Source of the DNA: RH-AL1 sp965249685
Lineage (GTDB): Bacteria > Pseudomonadota > Alphaproteobacteria > Rhizobiales > Beijerinckiaceae
DNA length: 64,000 nt
NCBI GenBank assembly: GCA_965249685.1
Contig: CBDFMN010000003.1
Location: 496,001-560,000, forward strand
Reading direction: 5' to 3'
The position numbers and the translations under genes were made by a program. The notes below the pieces were generated by a model that was given only the letters and a program-made list of their open reading frames with translations, was not told the origin of the DNA and searched no databases. Shown here piece by piece: positions 34,390-42,160 of the stretch. The first letter of the stretch is position 1; every line of letters starts with the position of its first letter.

Positions 34390-36699
34390 TCAGAGGATGT
34401 CCGCGTGCGGCTTGAAGCCCGATTCGGCCTGCGCCTCGGCGACGGCGAGGGCCGTCATGTTGACGATGCCGCGGCTCGTCACGGACGGCGTCAGGATGTG
34501 TGCCGGCAGGGCCGCACCGATCAGAATCGGCCCGACCGGTAGCGCGTCGGCCATCATCTTCGTCATCTGGTAGGCGATGTTCGCCGCGTCGAGGTTCGGC
34601 ATGACGAGCACGTTGGCTTCGCCGCTGAGGCGCGAATTGGGGAGCACGCGCTCGCGGATCGCCTGCGACAGAGCCGTATCCGCCTGCATCTCGCCGTCGA
34701 CCTCGAGGTCCGGGGCGGTGTCGCGCAGGATCTTCAGGGCCTCGCGCATAATCAGAGCGGAGGGGGAATCGTCCGAGCCGAAATCAGAGTGGGATACGAG
34801 CGCGATCTTCGGTTCCAGTCCGAAACGGCGGACGTGGCGGGCCGACATGAGCGCGTTCTCCGCAATATCGGCCGCGCTGGGGCTATGGCGGACCTGCGTG
34901 TCGGTGATGAACAGCGCACCTTTGGTCGTGATCATCAGGATCATGGCCGAGAAATCGGTGGCGCCAGGCAACAGGCCGATGACTTCGCGGATGTAGCGGA
35001 GCCGCGTGTGAAAGCGGCCTTCCAACCCGCAGATCATCGCGTCGGCGTCGCCGCGCTTGACCGCGATCGCCGCGATGACCGTCGAGTTGGTACGCACCAG
35101 CGTGCGCGCGGCGTTGGGTGTGATGCCCTGGCGGCCCGCGCATTCGAGGTAGGTGTTGACGTAGTCGCGGTAGCGCGGGTCGTCGTTCGGATTGACGATC
35201 TCGAAGTCGCGTCCGGCTTTGATGGTCAAACCGAAGCGGGCGATGCGCGTCTCGATCACCTCGGGCCGCCCGATCAGGATGACCTTGGCGATTCCCTCTT
35301 CCTTGATTGACTGCACCGCGCTTAGCACGCGCTCGTCCTCGCCCTCGGCGAAGATGACCCGCTTCGGGTTGTTCTTCGCCGCCTGCATCAACGGCTTCAT
35401 GATGAAGCCGGACCGAAACACGAAGCGCGAGAGACGTTCGTCGTAGGCTTCGAAATCGGTGATCGGCTTGCGAGCGACGCCGGAATCCATGGCAGCCTTG
35501 GCCACGGCCGGGGCGATACGCAGGATGAGCCGCGGGTCGAAGGGCGAGGGGATAAGGCTGTCCTTGCCGTAGAGCTTGGCCTCGCCGCCGTAGGCCTTGG
35601 CCACCACGTCGGAGGGCGGCTCCTGCGCCAGCTTGGCGATGGCGTAGACGGCCGCGAGCTTCATGTCCTCGTTGATCGCCGAGGCCGACACGTCGAGCGC
35701 GCCGCGGAAGATATAGGGAAAGCACAGGACGTTGTTGACCTGGTTCGGGTAGTCCGAACGCCCGGTGCAGAGCAGCGCATCCGGCCGGGCCTCCAGCGCC
35801 AACGCGGGATCGATCTCGGGATGCGGATTGGCGAGCGCCATGATCAGGGGCTTGTCCGCCATCGCCATGATCATCTCGCGCTTGAGGACGCCGCCGGCGG
35901 ACAGGCCGAGGAACACGTCGGCCCCCCCGATCACATCGCCGAGCCCGCGCGCGCTGGTCTCGCGGGCGTAGATCGCCTTGTGGTCGTCCATCAGCGCGGT
36001 GCGGCCCTTGTAGACCACGCCTTCGATGTCGGTGACCGTGATGTTCTCCAGCCGCGCGCCGAGCGTCAGCAGCAGGTCGAGGCAGGCGAGCGCCGCCGCA
36101 CCGGCGCCCGACGTCACGATCTTCGCGTCCGCGAGCTTTTTGCCGCCGAACTCCATCGCGTTGACGATGGCGGCGGCGACGATGATCGCCGTGCCGTGCT
36201 GGTCGTCGTGGAAAACCGGGATCTTCATCCGTTCGCGCAACGCGCGCTCGACCTCGAAGCACTCCGGGGCCTTGATGTCCTCCAGGTTGATGCCGCCGAA
36301 GGTCGGCTCCAGCGAGGCGACGATCTCGATGAGCTTTTTGGGATCGGTGCAGTCCACCTCGATGTCGAACACGTCGATACCGGCGAACTTCTTGAAGAGG
36401 ACCGCCTTGCCTTCCATGACCGGCTTGGCGGCGAGCGGGCCGATGTGGCCGAGGCCGAGGACGGCCGTTCCGTTCGTCAGCACCGCCACGAGGTTCTGAC
36501 GGATCGTCAGCGTGTCGGCTTCCGCCGGGTCGTCGGCGATCGCCATGCAGGCGACGGCGACGCCCGGCGTGTAGGCCAGCGCCAGATCGCGCTGCGTGGC
36601 GAGCGGGTTGGTGGCCCGGATCTCGAGCTTACCGGGCCGCGGCAGCCGATGGTAGGCGAGCGCGGCGGACGCGAGGTCCGAGGTGACAGGATCGGCCAT
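34390..36699 (-). CDS. maeB: NADP-dependent malic enzyme fused to a phosphotransacetylase-like domain
   Basis: A 769-residue MaeB-type protein. The malic enzyme half (about residues 1-430) has LAYTPGVAVACMAI, GNGTAVLGLGHIGPLAAKPVMEGKAVLFKKFA-type sequence, the NADP loop VTSGAGAAALACLDLL, and DVFLGLSAGGV. The C-terminal half (about 440-769) resembles phosphate acetyltransferase (RVIFAEGEDERVL, ALVSHSDFG, LVMPNLDAANIAYQ) and is thought to be regulatory, binding acetyl-CoA. It oxidatively decarboxylates malate to pyruvate with NADPH; together with PpdK this gives PEP. ATG at 36699. A T-rich hairpin lies about 70 bp upstream. Confidence 0.96.
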   Translation of the reverse strand: MADPVTSDLASAALAYHRLPRPGKLEIRATNPLATQRDLALAYTPGVAVACMAIADDPAEADTLTIRQNLVAVLTNGTAVLGLGHIGPLAAKPVMEGKAVLFKKFAGIDVFDIEVDCTDPKKLIEIVASLEPTFGGINLEDIKAPECFEVERALRERMKIPVFHDDQHGTAIIVAAAIVNAMEFGGKKLADAKIVTSGAGAAALACLDLLLTLGARLENITVTDIEGVVYKGRTALMDDHKAIYARETSARGLGDVIGGADVFLGLSAGGVLKREMIMAMADKPLIMALANPHPEIDPALALEARPDALLCTGRSDYPNQVNNVLCFPYIFRGALDVSASAINEDMKLAAVYAIAKLAQEPPSDVVAKAYGGEAKLYGKDSLIPSPFDPRLILRIAPAVAKAAMDSGVARKPITDFEAYDERLSRFVFRSGFIMKPLMQAAKNNPKRVIFAEGEDERVLSAVQSIKEEGIAKVILIGRPEVIETRIARFGLTIKAGRDFEIVNPNDDPRYRDYVNTYLECAGRQGITPNAARTLVRTNSTVIAAIAVKRGDADAMICGLEGRFHTRLRYIREVIGLLPGATDFSAMILMITTKGALFITDTQVRHSPSAADIAENALMSARHVRRFGLEPKIALVSHSDFGSDDSPSALIMREALKILRDTAPDLEVDGEMQADTALSQAIRERVLPNSRLSGEANVLVMPNLDAANIAYQMTKMMADALPVGPILIGAALPAHILTPSVTSRGIVNMTALAVAEAQAESGFKPHADIL

Positions 36700-37017
36700 A
36701 GGAGCGAAAGCCTTCTTCGAAATCGAAGCGGTGGTCTAACGCGCGGCCTGAACGCCCGTCCACCCAGCAAAAGAAAAAAGCCTCAGGTGGCAACGCCCGA
36801 AGGCGTCAAGCGACGACCGCTCTATGACCAAAGATGCCCCGCCGCACCTGGGAAACCGCGTGCGATTTCACGGTCGGCGATCCAATGGACAGCGATCCGC
36901 ATGCACTTCAATTCGAGGATGGCTTCCCCTGCGAGCGCTATGAGCCGGGCGCTAACTTCAGCGTGTTTCGGCGTGGCCGGAACACGCTGCTCGGGATGGC
37001 CTCATCCGTCACGCCGA
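36700..37017. other. 318-bp spacer between ilvC and maeB
   Basis: No gene is seen here; short open frames lack coding bias. The spacer holds a T-rich minus-strand terminator candidate (36769-36806). It also holds a 12-bp hairpin at 36960-36988 (agcgtgtttcgg / ccggaacacgct, one wobble pair, 5-base loop) 30 bp past the ilvC stop, which may be the ilvC mRNA 3' end although it lacks a T-tract. Confidence 0.6.
36769..36806 (-). terminator. Probable intrinsic terminator between ilvC and maeB
   Basis: On the minus strand, ACGCC-TTCG-GGCGT (a stem closed by the very stable UUCG tetraloop, 36793-36806) is followed by sequence that can also pair GCCT with AGGC. TTTTTTCTTTT then follows (36779-36769). 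It lies upstream of maeB, so it could end ilvC transcripts or act as a maeB leader terminator. Confidence 0.5.
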
Positions 37018-38037
37018 TCAGTTCTTCTCCTTGTCCACCATCTTGTTCGCCGTGATCCACGGCATCATCGCGCGCAGCTTGGCGCCAACCTCCTCGATCT
37101 GATGCGAGGCCACCTTGGCGCGGGTCGCTTTGAACGAGGTCTGGTTGACCTTGTTCTCGAGCATCCAGTCGCGGGTGAACTTGCCGGACTGGATGTCGTG
37201 CAGCACGCGTTTCATCTCGGCCTTGGTCTCGGGCGTCACGATGCGCGGGCCGGTGACGTATTCGCCGAACTCGGCCGTGTTGGAGATCGAGTAATTCATA
37301 TTGGCGATGCCCCCCTCGTAGATGAGGTCGACGATCAGCTTCACCTCGTGCAGGCACTCGAAATAGGCCATTTCGGGCGCGTAGCCGGCTTCCACGAGCG
37401 TCTCGAAGCCCGCCCGGATCAGCTCCACCAACCCGCCGCAGAGCACCGCCTGCTCGCCGAACAGGTCGGTCTCGCACTCCTCCTTGAAGGTCGTTTCGAT
37501 GATGCCGGCGCGGCCGCCGCCGATCGCCGAGGCATAGGAGAGGCCGAGGTCGTGGGCGTTGCCGGACGCGTCCTGCGCGATGGCGATGAGGCAGGGGACA
37601 CCGCCACCGCGCTTGTACTCGGAGCGGACGGTGTGGCCGGGCCCCTTGGGCGCCACCATCAGCACGTCGATGTCGGCGCGCGGGTCGATGAGATTGAAAT
37701 GCACGTTGAGGCCGTGCGCGAACATCAGGGCCGCGCCTTTCTTCATGTTGGCTGCGAGCTCGTCGCGGTAAATGTCGCCCTGCAGCTCGTCGGGCGTCAG
37801 CATCATGACGACGTCCGCCTCTTTGGCGGCATCGGCGACCGTCATGACCTTCAGGCCCTCGCCTCCGGCCTTGCGGGCCGTCGCCGAACCGGCGCGCAGC
37901 GCGACGACCACGTCCTTCACGCCGGAATCGCGCAGGTTGAGCACGTGCGCGTGACCCTGGCTGCCATAGCCGACGACAGCCACCTTCTTGCCCTTGATGA
38001 GGTTCAGGTCGGCATCTCGATCGTAATAAACGCGCAT
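37018..38037 (-). CDS. ilvC: Ketol-acid reductoisomerase
   Basis: A 339-residue class I KARI converting acetolactate (or acetohydroxybutyrate) to the dihydroxy acid with NADPH and Mg2+. It begins MRVYYDRDADLNLIKGKKVAVVGYGSQGHAHVLNLRDSG-like, carries the Rossmann GYGSQG and has APKGPGHTVRSEY. The metal ligands lie in KEECETDLFGEQ and in the ECLHEVKLIVDLIYE helix. The ATG at 38037 is standard. It follows ilvB and ilvN on the same strand, 122 bp after ilvN, completing three steps of the branched-chain amino acid pathway. Confidence 0.97.
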   Translation of the reverse strand: MRVYYDRDADLNLIKGKKVAVVGYGSQGHAHVLNLRDSGVKDVVVALRAGSATARKAGGEGLKVMTVADAAKEADVVMMLTPDELQGDIYRDELAANMKKGAALMFAHGLNVHFNLIDPRADIDVLMVAPKGPGHTVRSEYKRGGGVPCLIAIAQDASGNAHDLGLSYASAIGGGRAGIIETTFKEECETDLFGEQAVLCGGLVELIRAGFETLVEAGYAPEMAYFECLHEVKLIVDLIYEGGIANMNYSISNTAEFGEYVTGPRIVTPETKAEMKRVLHDIQSGKFTRDWMLENKVNQTSFKATRAKVASHQIEEVGAKLRAMMPWITANKMVDKEKN

Positions 38038-38159
38038 GGCTGTGGCTTTCTCGGCATGAAATCGTGCGGGGTTCTAGGCAGGTGTCGCGGCTGTGTCAAA
38101 GATGCGGCCGGTGCTTGCGTGGCAGGTGCTTGGGCAGCAGGTGGGCGCTTGGTCGACGG

Positions 38160-38732
38160 TCACGACATCTTGCCAGGCCCGCGCGTGAGCGCAGCCACGC
38201 CGGTGCGAGACACTTCGATGAGACCGATGGGCCGCATCAGCTCGACGAAGTGGTCGATCTTCGAGGCCGCGCCGGTCAGCTCGAAGACGAAGCTCTCGGT
38301 GGACGCATCGATGACGCGGCCGCGGAACGCCTCGGCAAGGCGTAGCGCCTCCTGCCGGTTCTCGCCCCGGCTGGCGACCTTGATCATCGCCAGCTCCCGC
38401 TCGATGCTGTTGCCCTGCAACGTGAGGTCCGTGACGTTGTGCACGGGGATCAGGCGGTCGAGCTGCAGCGTCACCTGTTCCACCGACTCGGGTGTGCCTG
38501 AGGTGACGATGGTGATGCGCGAGAGGTGCTCGGCATGCGCCACCTCCGCGACCGTCAGGCTGTCGATATTGTAGCCGCGGCCGGAGAACAGCCCCACCAC
38601 CCGCGCCAGCACGCCCGGCTCGTTGTCGACGAGGACGGAGAGCGTGTGCGTAACGATCTTCTTCTGCGCAGGCGGCGCGGTATAGGGGGACAGCGGCGGC
38701 AGGGACGGGGCGTTCATTGGCAACAGTCTCAT
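38160..38732 (-). CDS. ilvN: Acetolactate synthase small (regulatory) subunit
   Basis: A 190-residue regulatory subunit. The N-terminal ACT domain reads HTLSVLVDNEPGVLARVVGLFSGRGYNIDSLTVAEV-like (about residues 28-65), with a C-terminal ALS_ss domain (ELAMIKVASR, FVFELTGAASKIDHFVELMRPIGLIEVSRTGV). It binds valine and confers feedback inhibition on IlvB. ATG 38732 is taken; ATG 38717 is also in frame. It begins 94 bp after the ilvB stop on the same strand. Confidence 0.95.
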   Translation of the reverse strand: MRLLPMNAPSLPPLSPYTAPPAQKKIVTHTLSVLVDNEPGVLARVVGLFSGRGYNIDSLTVAEVAHAEHLSRITIVTSGTPESVEQVTLQLDRLIPVHNVTDLTLQGNSIERELAMIKVASRGENRQEALRLAEAFRGRVIDASTESFVFELTGAASKIDHFVELMRPIGLIEVSRTGVAALTRGPGKMS

Positions 38733-38826
38733 CTTCTAGGCCGTCGTGCCAGGGAGCCGCTGCCGGCGCCACGCGGGACGAGGGTTCGTGGACCGCCCTT
38801 CGCACGAGGGCCGGTGGGGATACGCT

Positions 38827-40593
38827 CTAGACCAGTTCCCTGCCTTTGGCGTCGATCACCGCCTCGATCTGCAGGTCGGCGTCGTCGGCAAGGATCATCT
38901 CGTTGTGCGCCTTGCCCGACGGGATCATCGGGAAGCAGTTCTCGGTCTTGTCGACGAGACAGTCGACGATCACCGCGCCGGGATAGTCGATCATCTCCTG
39001 AATCGCCGCGTCGAGGTCGGCCGGGTCCGACACGCGGATGCCGTGCGCACCATAGGCCTGCGCCAGCTTCACGAAGTCGGGCAAGGCCTGCGAATAGCTC
39101 TCGGAATAGCGGCTTCCATGCAGCAGCTCCTGCCATTGACGGACCATCCCGAGGTATTCGTTGTTCAGGATGAAAATCTTGACCGGCAGCTTGTATTGCG
39201 CGGCGGTCGACATCTCCTGCATGTTCATCAGGATCGAGCCTTCGCCGGCGATGTCGATGACGAGCGCGTCGGGGTGCGCCATTTGCGTGCCGATGGCGGC
39301 CGGCAGGCCGTAACCCATGGTGCCGAGGCCACCCGACGTCATCCAGCGGTTCGGCTCCTCGAAATCGTAATGTTGCGCCGCCCACATCTGGTGCTGGCCG
39401 ACTTCCGTCGTGATGTAGGTTTCACGGTCCTTGGTCAGGGCATGGAGCCGGCGCACGGCGTGCTGCGGCTTGATGACAGACGTCGAGGCTTTGAAGGCGA
39501 GCGACTTGCGCTCACGCCAGACGTCGATCGTCTTCCACCAGCGGGCGAGCGCATCTCCATCCGCCTGGACCTTGCGGCCCTTCCACAGATCGATCATCGC
39601 GCGGAGGACGTGGGCGCAATCGCCGACGATCCCGATGTCGACCTTCACCGTCTTGTTGATGGAGGAGGGATCGATGTCGACGTGGATCTTGCGTGAACCC
39701 GGCGAGAAGGCCGTGAGCAGGCCGGTGATGCGATCGTCGAACCGCGCGCCGATGTTGATCATGACATCGCAATCGTGCATCGCGTGGTTGGCCTCGTAGG
39801 TCCCGTGCATGCCGAGCATGCCGAGCCAATTCGGCCCGGAGGCCGGGTAGCAGCCAAGGCCCATGAGGGTCGATGTGATGGGAAACCCGGTGAGGGCCAC
39901 CAGCTCACGCAGCAGCTTCGAGGCTTCCGGCCCAGAGTTGATGACGCCGCCGCCCGTGTAGAAGACGGGCCGCCGGGCCGCCGCCATCATCGCCACGGCC
40001 TGCTCGATGCGCGCGGGGTCCCCCTCGAGGCGCGGCTTGTACGTCTTATGCTCGACGTTGACGGGCCCCGCATAGGTTCCGCGCGCGAACTGCACGTCCT
40101 TGGGGATATCGACGACCACGGGACCCGGACGGCCGTTCTGGGCGACATAGAACGCCTCGTGCAGAACCCGGGGCAGGTCCTCGATGGAGCGGACGAGGTA
40201 ATTGTGCTTGGTGCAATGCCGGGTAATGCCGACCGTATCGCATTCCTGGAACGCGTCAGTGCCGATCAGATGCGTGGGCACCTGCCCGGTGATGCAGACG
40301 AGCGGCACCGAGTCGAGCAACGCGTCTGTGAGGCCGGTGACGACGTTGGTCGCACCCGGACCCGAGGTCACGAGCAGCACGCCGACCTTCCCCGACGATC
40401 GGGCGAAGCCTTCCGCCGCGTGCGCGGCGCCCTGCTCGTGGCGGACAAGGACGTGCTTAACGGCCGTCTGCTGGTAGAGGGCATCGTAGATGGGCAGCAC
40501 GGCGCCGCCTGGATATCCAAAGATTGTCTCCACGTGCTGGTCCTGCAGCGCCTGCACGATCATCTGGGCGCCGGTCATGGTCTCTGTCGACAT
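38827..40593 (-). CDS. ilvB: Acetolactate synthase large (catalytic) subunit
   Basis: A 588-residue ThDP/FAD enzyme condensing pyruvate to acetolactate, the first committed step for valine and leucine (and acetohydroxybutyrate for isoleucine). TIFGYPGGAVLPIYDAL and the catalytic Glu in VRHEQGAAHAAEGFAR are at the N-terminus; GVLLVTSGPGATNVVTGL, FDDRITG and GEGSILMNMQEMSTA with FILNNEYLGMVRQWQ (ThDP motif, starting near residue 445) follow. The ATG at 40593 follows AGG. Upstream sequence shows a promoter, a leader peptide with Leu-Ile-Val codons and an intrinsic terminator, so transcription attenuation is likely. Confidence 0.97.
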   Translation of the reverse strand: MSTETMTGAQMIVQALQDQHVETIFGYPGGAVLPIYDALYQQTAVKHVLVRHEQGAAHAAEGFARSSGKVGVLLVTSGPGATNVVTGLTDALLDSVPLVCITGQVPTHLIGTDAFQECDTVGITRHCTKHNYLVRSIEDLPRVLHEAFYVAQNGRPGPVVVDIPKDVQFARGTYAGPVNVEHKTYKPRLEGDPARIEQAVAMMAAARRPVFYTGGGVINSGPEASKLLRELVALTGFPITSTLMGLGCYPASGPNWLGMLGMHGTYEANHAMHDCDVMINIGARFDDRITGLLTAFSPGSRKIHVDIDPSSINKTVKVDIGIVGDCAHVLRAMIDLWKGRKVQADGDALARWWKTIDVWRERKSLAFKASTSVIKPQHAVRRLHALTKDRETYITTEVGQHQMWAAQHYDFEEPNRWMTSGGLGTMGYGLPAAIGTQMAHPDALVIDIAGEGSILMNMQEMSTAAQYKLPVKIFILNNEYLGMVRQWQELLHGSRYSESYSQALPDFVKLAQAYGAHGIRVSDPADLDAAIQEMIDYPGAVIVDCLVDKTENCFPMIPSGKAHNEMILADDADLQIEAVIDAKGRELV

Positions 40594-40640
40594 GGTGGCC
40601 TGTCTTGCTGCGAACGGATGGTACGAGCGGGTAAAAAGGC

Positions 40641-40665
40641 AATAAAAAAGGCCCCTTAAGGGCCT
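40641..40665 (-). terminator. Leader terminator (attenuator) upstream of ilvB
   Basis: On the minus strand AGGCCC-TTAAG-GGGCCT (40665-40649) forms a 6-7 bp GC-rich stem directly followed by TTTTTT and ATT. It lies after the leader peptide stop (40696) and 48 bp before the ilvB ATG, the layout of an amino-acid biosynthetic attenuator. Confidence 0.85.
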
Positions 40666-40695
40666 GGGAACGCGCTATTGGCGGGAAGGCGGAGG

Positions 40696-40743
40696 CTAGC
40701 CCCGTCCCGTCTCCAGCGCACATCGTACAATAAGGCTCAGCAT
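40696..40743 (-). CDS. ilvB leader peptide (15 residues)
   Basis: ATG at 40743 to TAG at 40698-40696 encodes MLSLIVRCALETGRG. It has Leu-Ser-Leu-Ile-Val near the start, and the CTT, ATT and GTA codons used are ones this GC-rich genome otherwise avoids, which is the expected design of control codons for Leu, Ile and Val. AGGA lies upstream of the ATG. The peptide sits between a candidate promoter and an intrinsic terminator ahead of ilvB. Ribosome stalling on it would let transcription continue into ilvBN. The peptide itself probably has no other role. Confidence 0.8.
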   Translation of the reverse strand: MLSLIVRCALETGRG

Positions 40744-40771
40744 CACGGCTTTTTTCCTGCACTGTTTTTGC

Positions 40772-40800
40772 AAGATAGGCTGAAGCGTGGGACAAATCAA
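40772..40800 (-). promoter_or_regulatory. Candidate sigma-70-type promoter of the ilvB leader
   Basis: Minus strand TTGATT (40800-40795), 17-bp spacer, TATCTT (40777-40772). It is placed so that the transcript would start about 20-25 bases before the leader peptide ATG at 40743. Confidence 0.6.
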
Positions 40801-40976
40801 TCCTGTTCCGGACGGTATCGCCAGGCGGACCACGCAGTTTCTCCCGCACAAACGTCAGCAAGCACAAGAATTGCCGGCGGGCGTAGGCAACGCCTGACGT
40901 ACGCGGCTAGATCGGCCCTGCCGGCCCTCTCCGCAGGTGATCGAGAAGGGCCACGCCTGGAAGAGATTGGCATTCT

Positions 40977-41702
40977 ATGGAGTGGTACGACGAGGGGTTG
41001 ATCATCGGCGCGAAGCGGCACGGCGAGTCGAGCCTCATCCTCGAGGTCATGACGCGCCGCCACGGCCGCCACCTCGGCCTGGTCAAGGGTGGTCGATCCA
41101 AGCGCATGCAACCGTTGCTGCAGCCAGGCAACAGCGTCGCCGTCACCTGGCGGGCGCGGCTTGAGGAGCACCTTGGCCTCTACGTCGTGGAGACGCTGGT
41201 GCTGCGGGCCGGCGACCTGATGGCGAAGCCGCTGACCCTGTACGGTCTGAACCTGCTGACGGCGCTCCTCCGCCTCCTGCCAGAGCGCGAAGGTCACGAA
41301 GCCCTGTTCGAAACGGCGACGGAGCTTGTGTCCCAACTGGACGACGAGAGCACGCCCGCAGCGCTCGTGCGATTCGAGCTGGCGATTCTCGCAGACTGTG
41401 GGTTCGGGATCGACCTCAGCGAGTGCGCCGCGACGGGAAGCTGTGCGGATCTTGCCTTCGTCTCGCCCAAGAGCGCGCGCGCGGTATCGCGTGCCGCCGG
41501 CATGCCGTACCAGGATCGGCTCTTACGACTACCCGGTTTCCTGGCCGGCGAACGCGTGAACCGCGTGCCCTTGGACGATATCCGCGACGGCTTCAAGCTT
41601 GCCGGCTACTTCCTGCAGCGCGACGTTTTTACTCCACGCGGGCTGCCGCTGCCGGACGCCCATGACGCCTACGCCGCCGCTGTGGCAAAGCGGGCAGGAT
41701 AG
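40977..41702 (+). CDS. recO: DNA repair protein RecO
   Basis: A 241-residue RecO. The N-terminal OB fold (EWYDEGLIIGAKRHGESSLILEVMTRRHGRHLGLVKGG-like) and the helical C-terminal domain (LYGLNLLTALLRLLPEREGHEALF, FELAILADCGFGIDLSECAATG, LAGYFLQRDVF) are evident. It loads RecA with RecF/RecR in gap repair and recombination. The zinc motif is reduced to isolated Cys residues, as in many alphaproteobacterial RecO proteins. ATG 40977. The divergent ilvB leader promoter lies in the upstream spacer. Confidence 0.94.
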   Translation: MEWYDEGLIIGAKRHGESSLILEVMTRRHGRHLGLVKGGRSKRMQPLLQPGNSVAVTWRARLEEHLGLYVVETLVLRAGDLMAKPLTLYGLNLLTALLRLLPEREGHEALFETATELVSQLDDESTPAALVRFELAILADCGFGIDLSECAATGSCADLAFVSPKSARAVSRAAGMPYQDRLLRLPGFLAGERVNRVPLDDIRDGFKLAGYFLQRDVFTPRGLPLPDAHDAYAAAVAKRAG

Positions 41703-41719
41703 ACGACGCGGACGTCGGC

Positions 41720-41953
41720 TCAGAGATCGTCGCAGACGCGACGCACCACCATTCGGCTGACGCCATAGCCTTCGTCGAGCGGGACCTGCTCGGTGTGACA
41801 AGGCGTGGTCTTCAGCGAGCTTTCGCGGGCCTGAACGGTTCCGGCGGATGGCATCGTCGCCACGATTGCGGCGCCGACCATGATCAGGACGGCCATAGCG
41901 AAGAGGACCAAGGTCTTGTTGAAGCCGAACGTATTCTGGGGCACCGACGACAC
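41720..41953 (-). CDS. Small hypothetical membrane protein
   Basis: A 77-residue protein with one hydrophobic helix near the N-terminus (TLVLFAMAVLIMVGAAIVATM, about residues 14-34) and a short polar tail with two Cys (PCHTEQV, RRVCDDL). Codon third positions are strongly G/C, so it is probably real. The start at GTG 41953 is uncertain because no good ribosome-binding site precedes it; GTG 41944 is an alternative. No function can be given. It lies between convergent recO and divergent parC. Confidence 0.65.
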   Translation of the reverse strand: MSSVPQNTFGFNKTLVLFAMAVLIMVGAAIVATMPSAGTVQARESSLKTTPCHTEQVPLDEGYGVSRMVVRRVCDDL

Positions 41954-42094
41954 CTGACCGAAAAGATGAATTCTTGTTCATAAACGCGGAAGAGGGCCCC
42001 GCGTTGCGTCAGCTTGATAATCCTAAGCGCTCTTTCCCAGCTAGTGCGTGGCGGCCACAGCCCGCTCAGAACCTCCGGCTTTTGCAAGGCAGCG

Positions 42095-42109
42095 TTAATC
42101 CGCCGTTGA
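42095..42109. promoter_or_regulatory. CtrA-like box upstream of parC (7 of 8 matches)
   Basis: ttaa-N7-ttga at 42095-42109 matches the CtrA consensus TTAA-N7-TTAA at seven of eight positions, 51 bp before the parC ATG. There is no GANTC site beside it. Confidence 0.3.
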
Positions 42110-42160
42110 GGAAACAAAACAAGAACTTGCCGGCATGGTCGGGATCTTCTAGGGACGGAC

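Noticed and set aside
35821..38574. 917-codon plus-strand open frame
   Set aside because: It runs antisense through maeB, the spacer and ilvC, all well-supported genes. The composition is that of a shadow frame.
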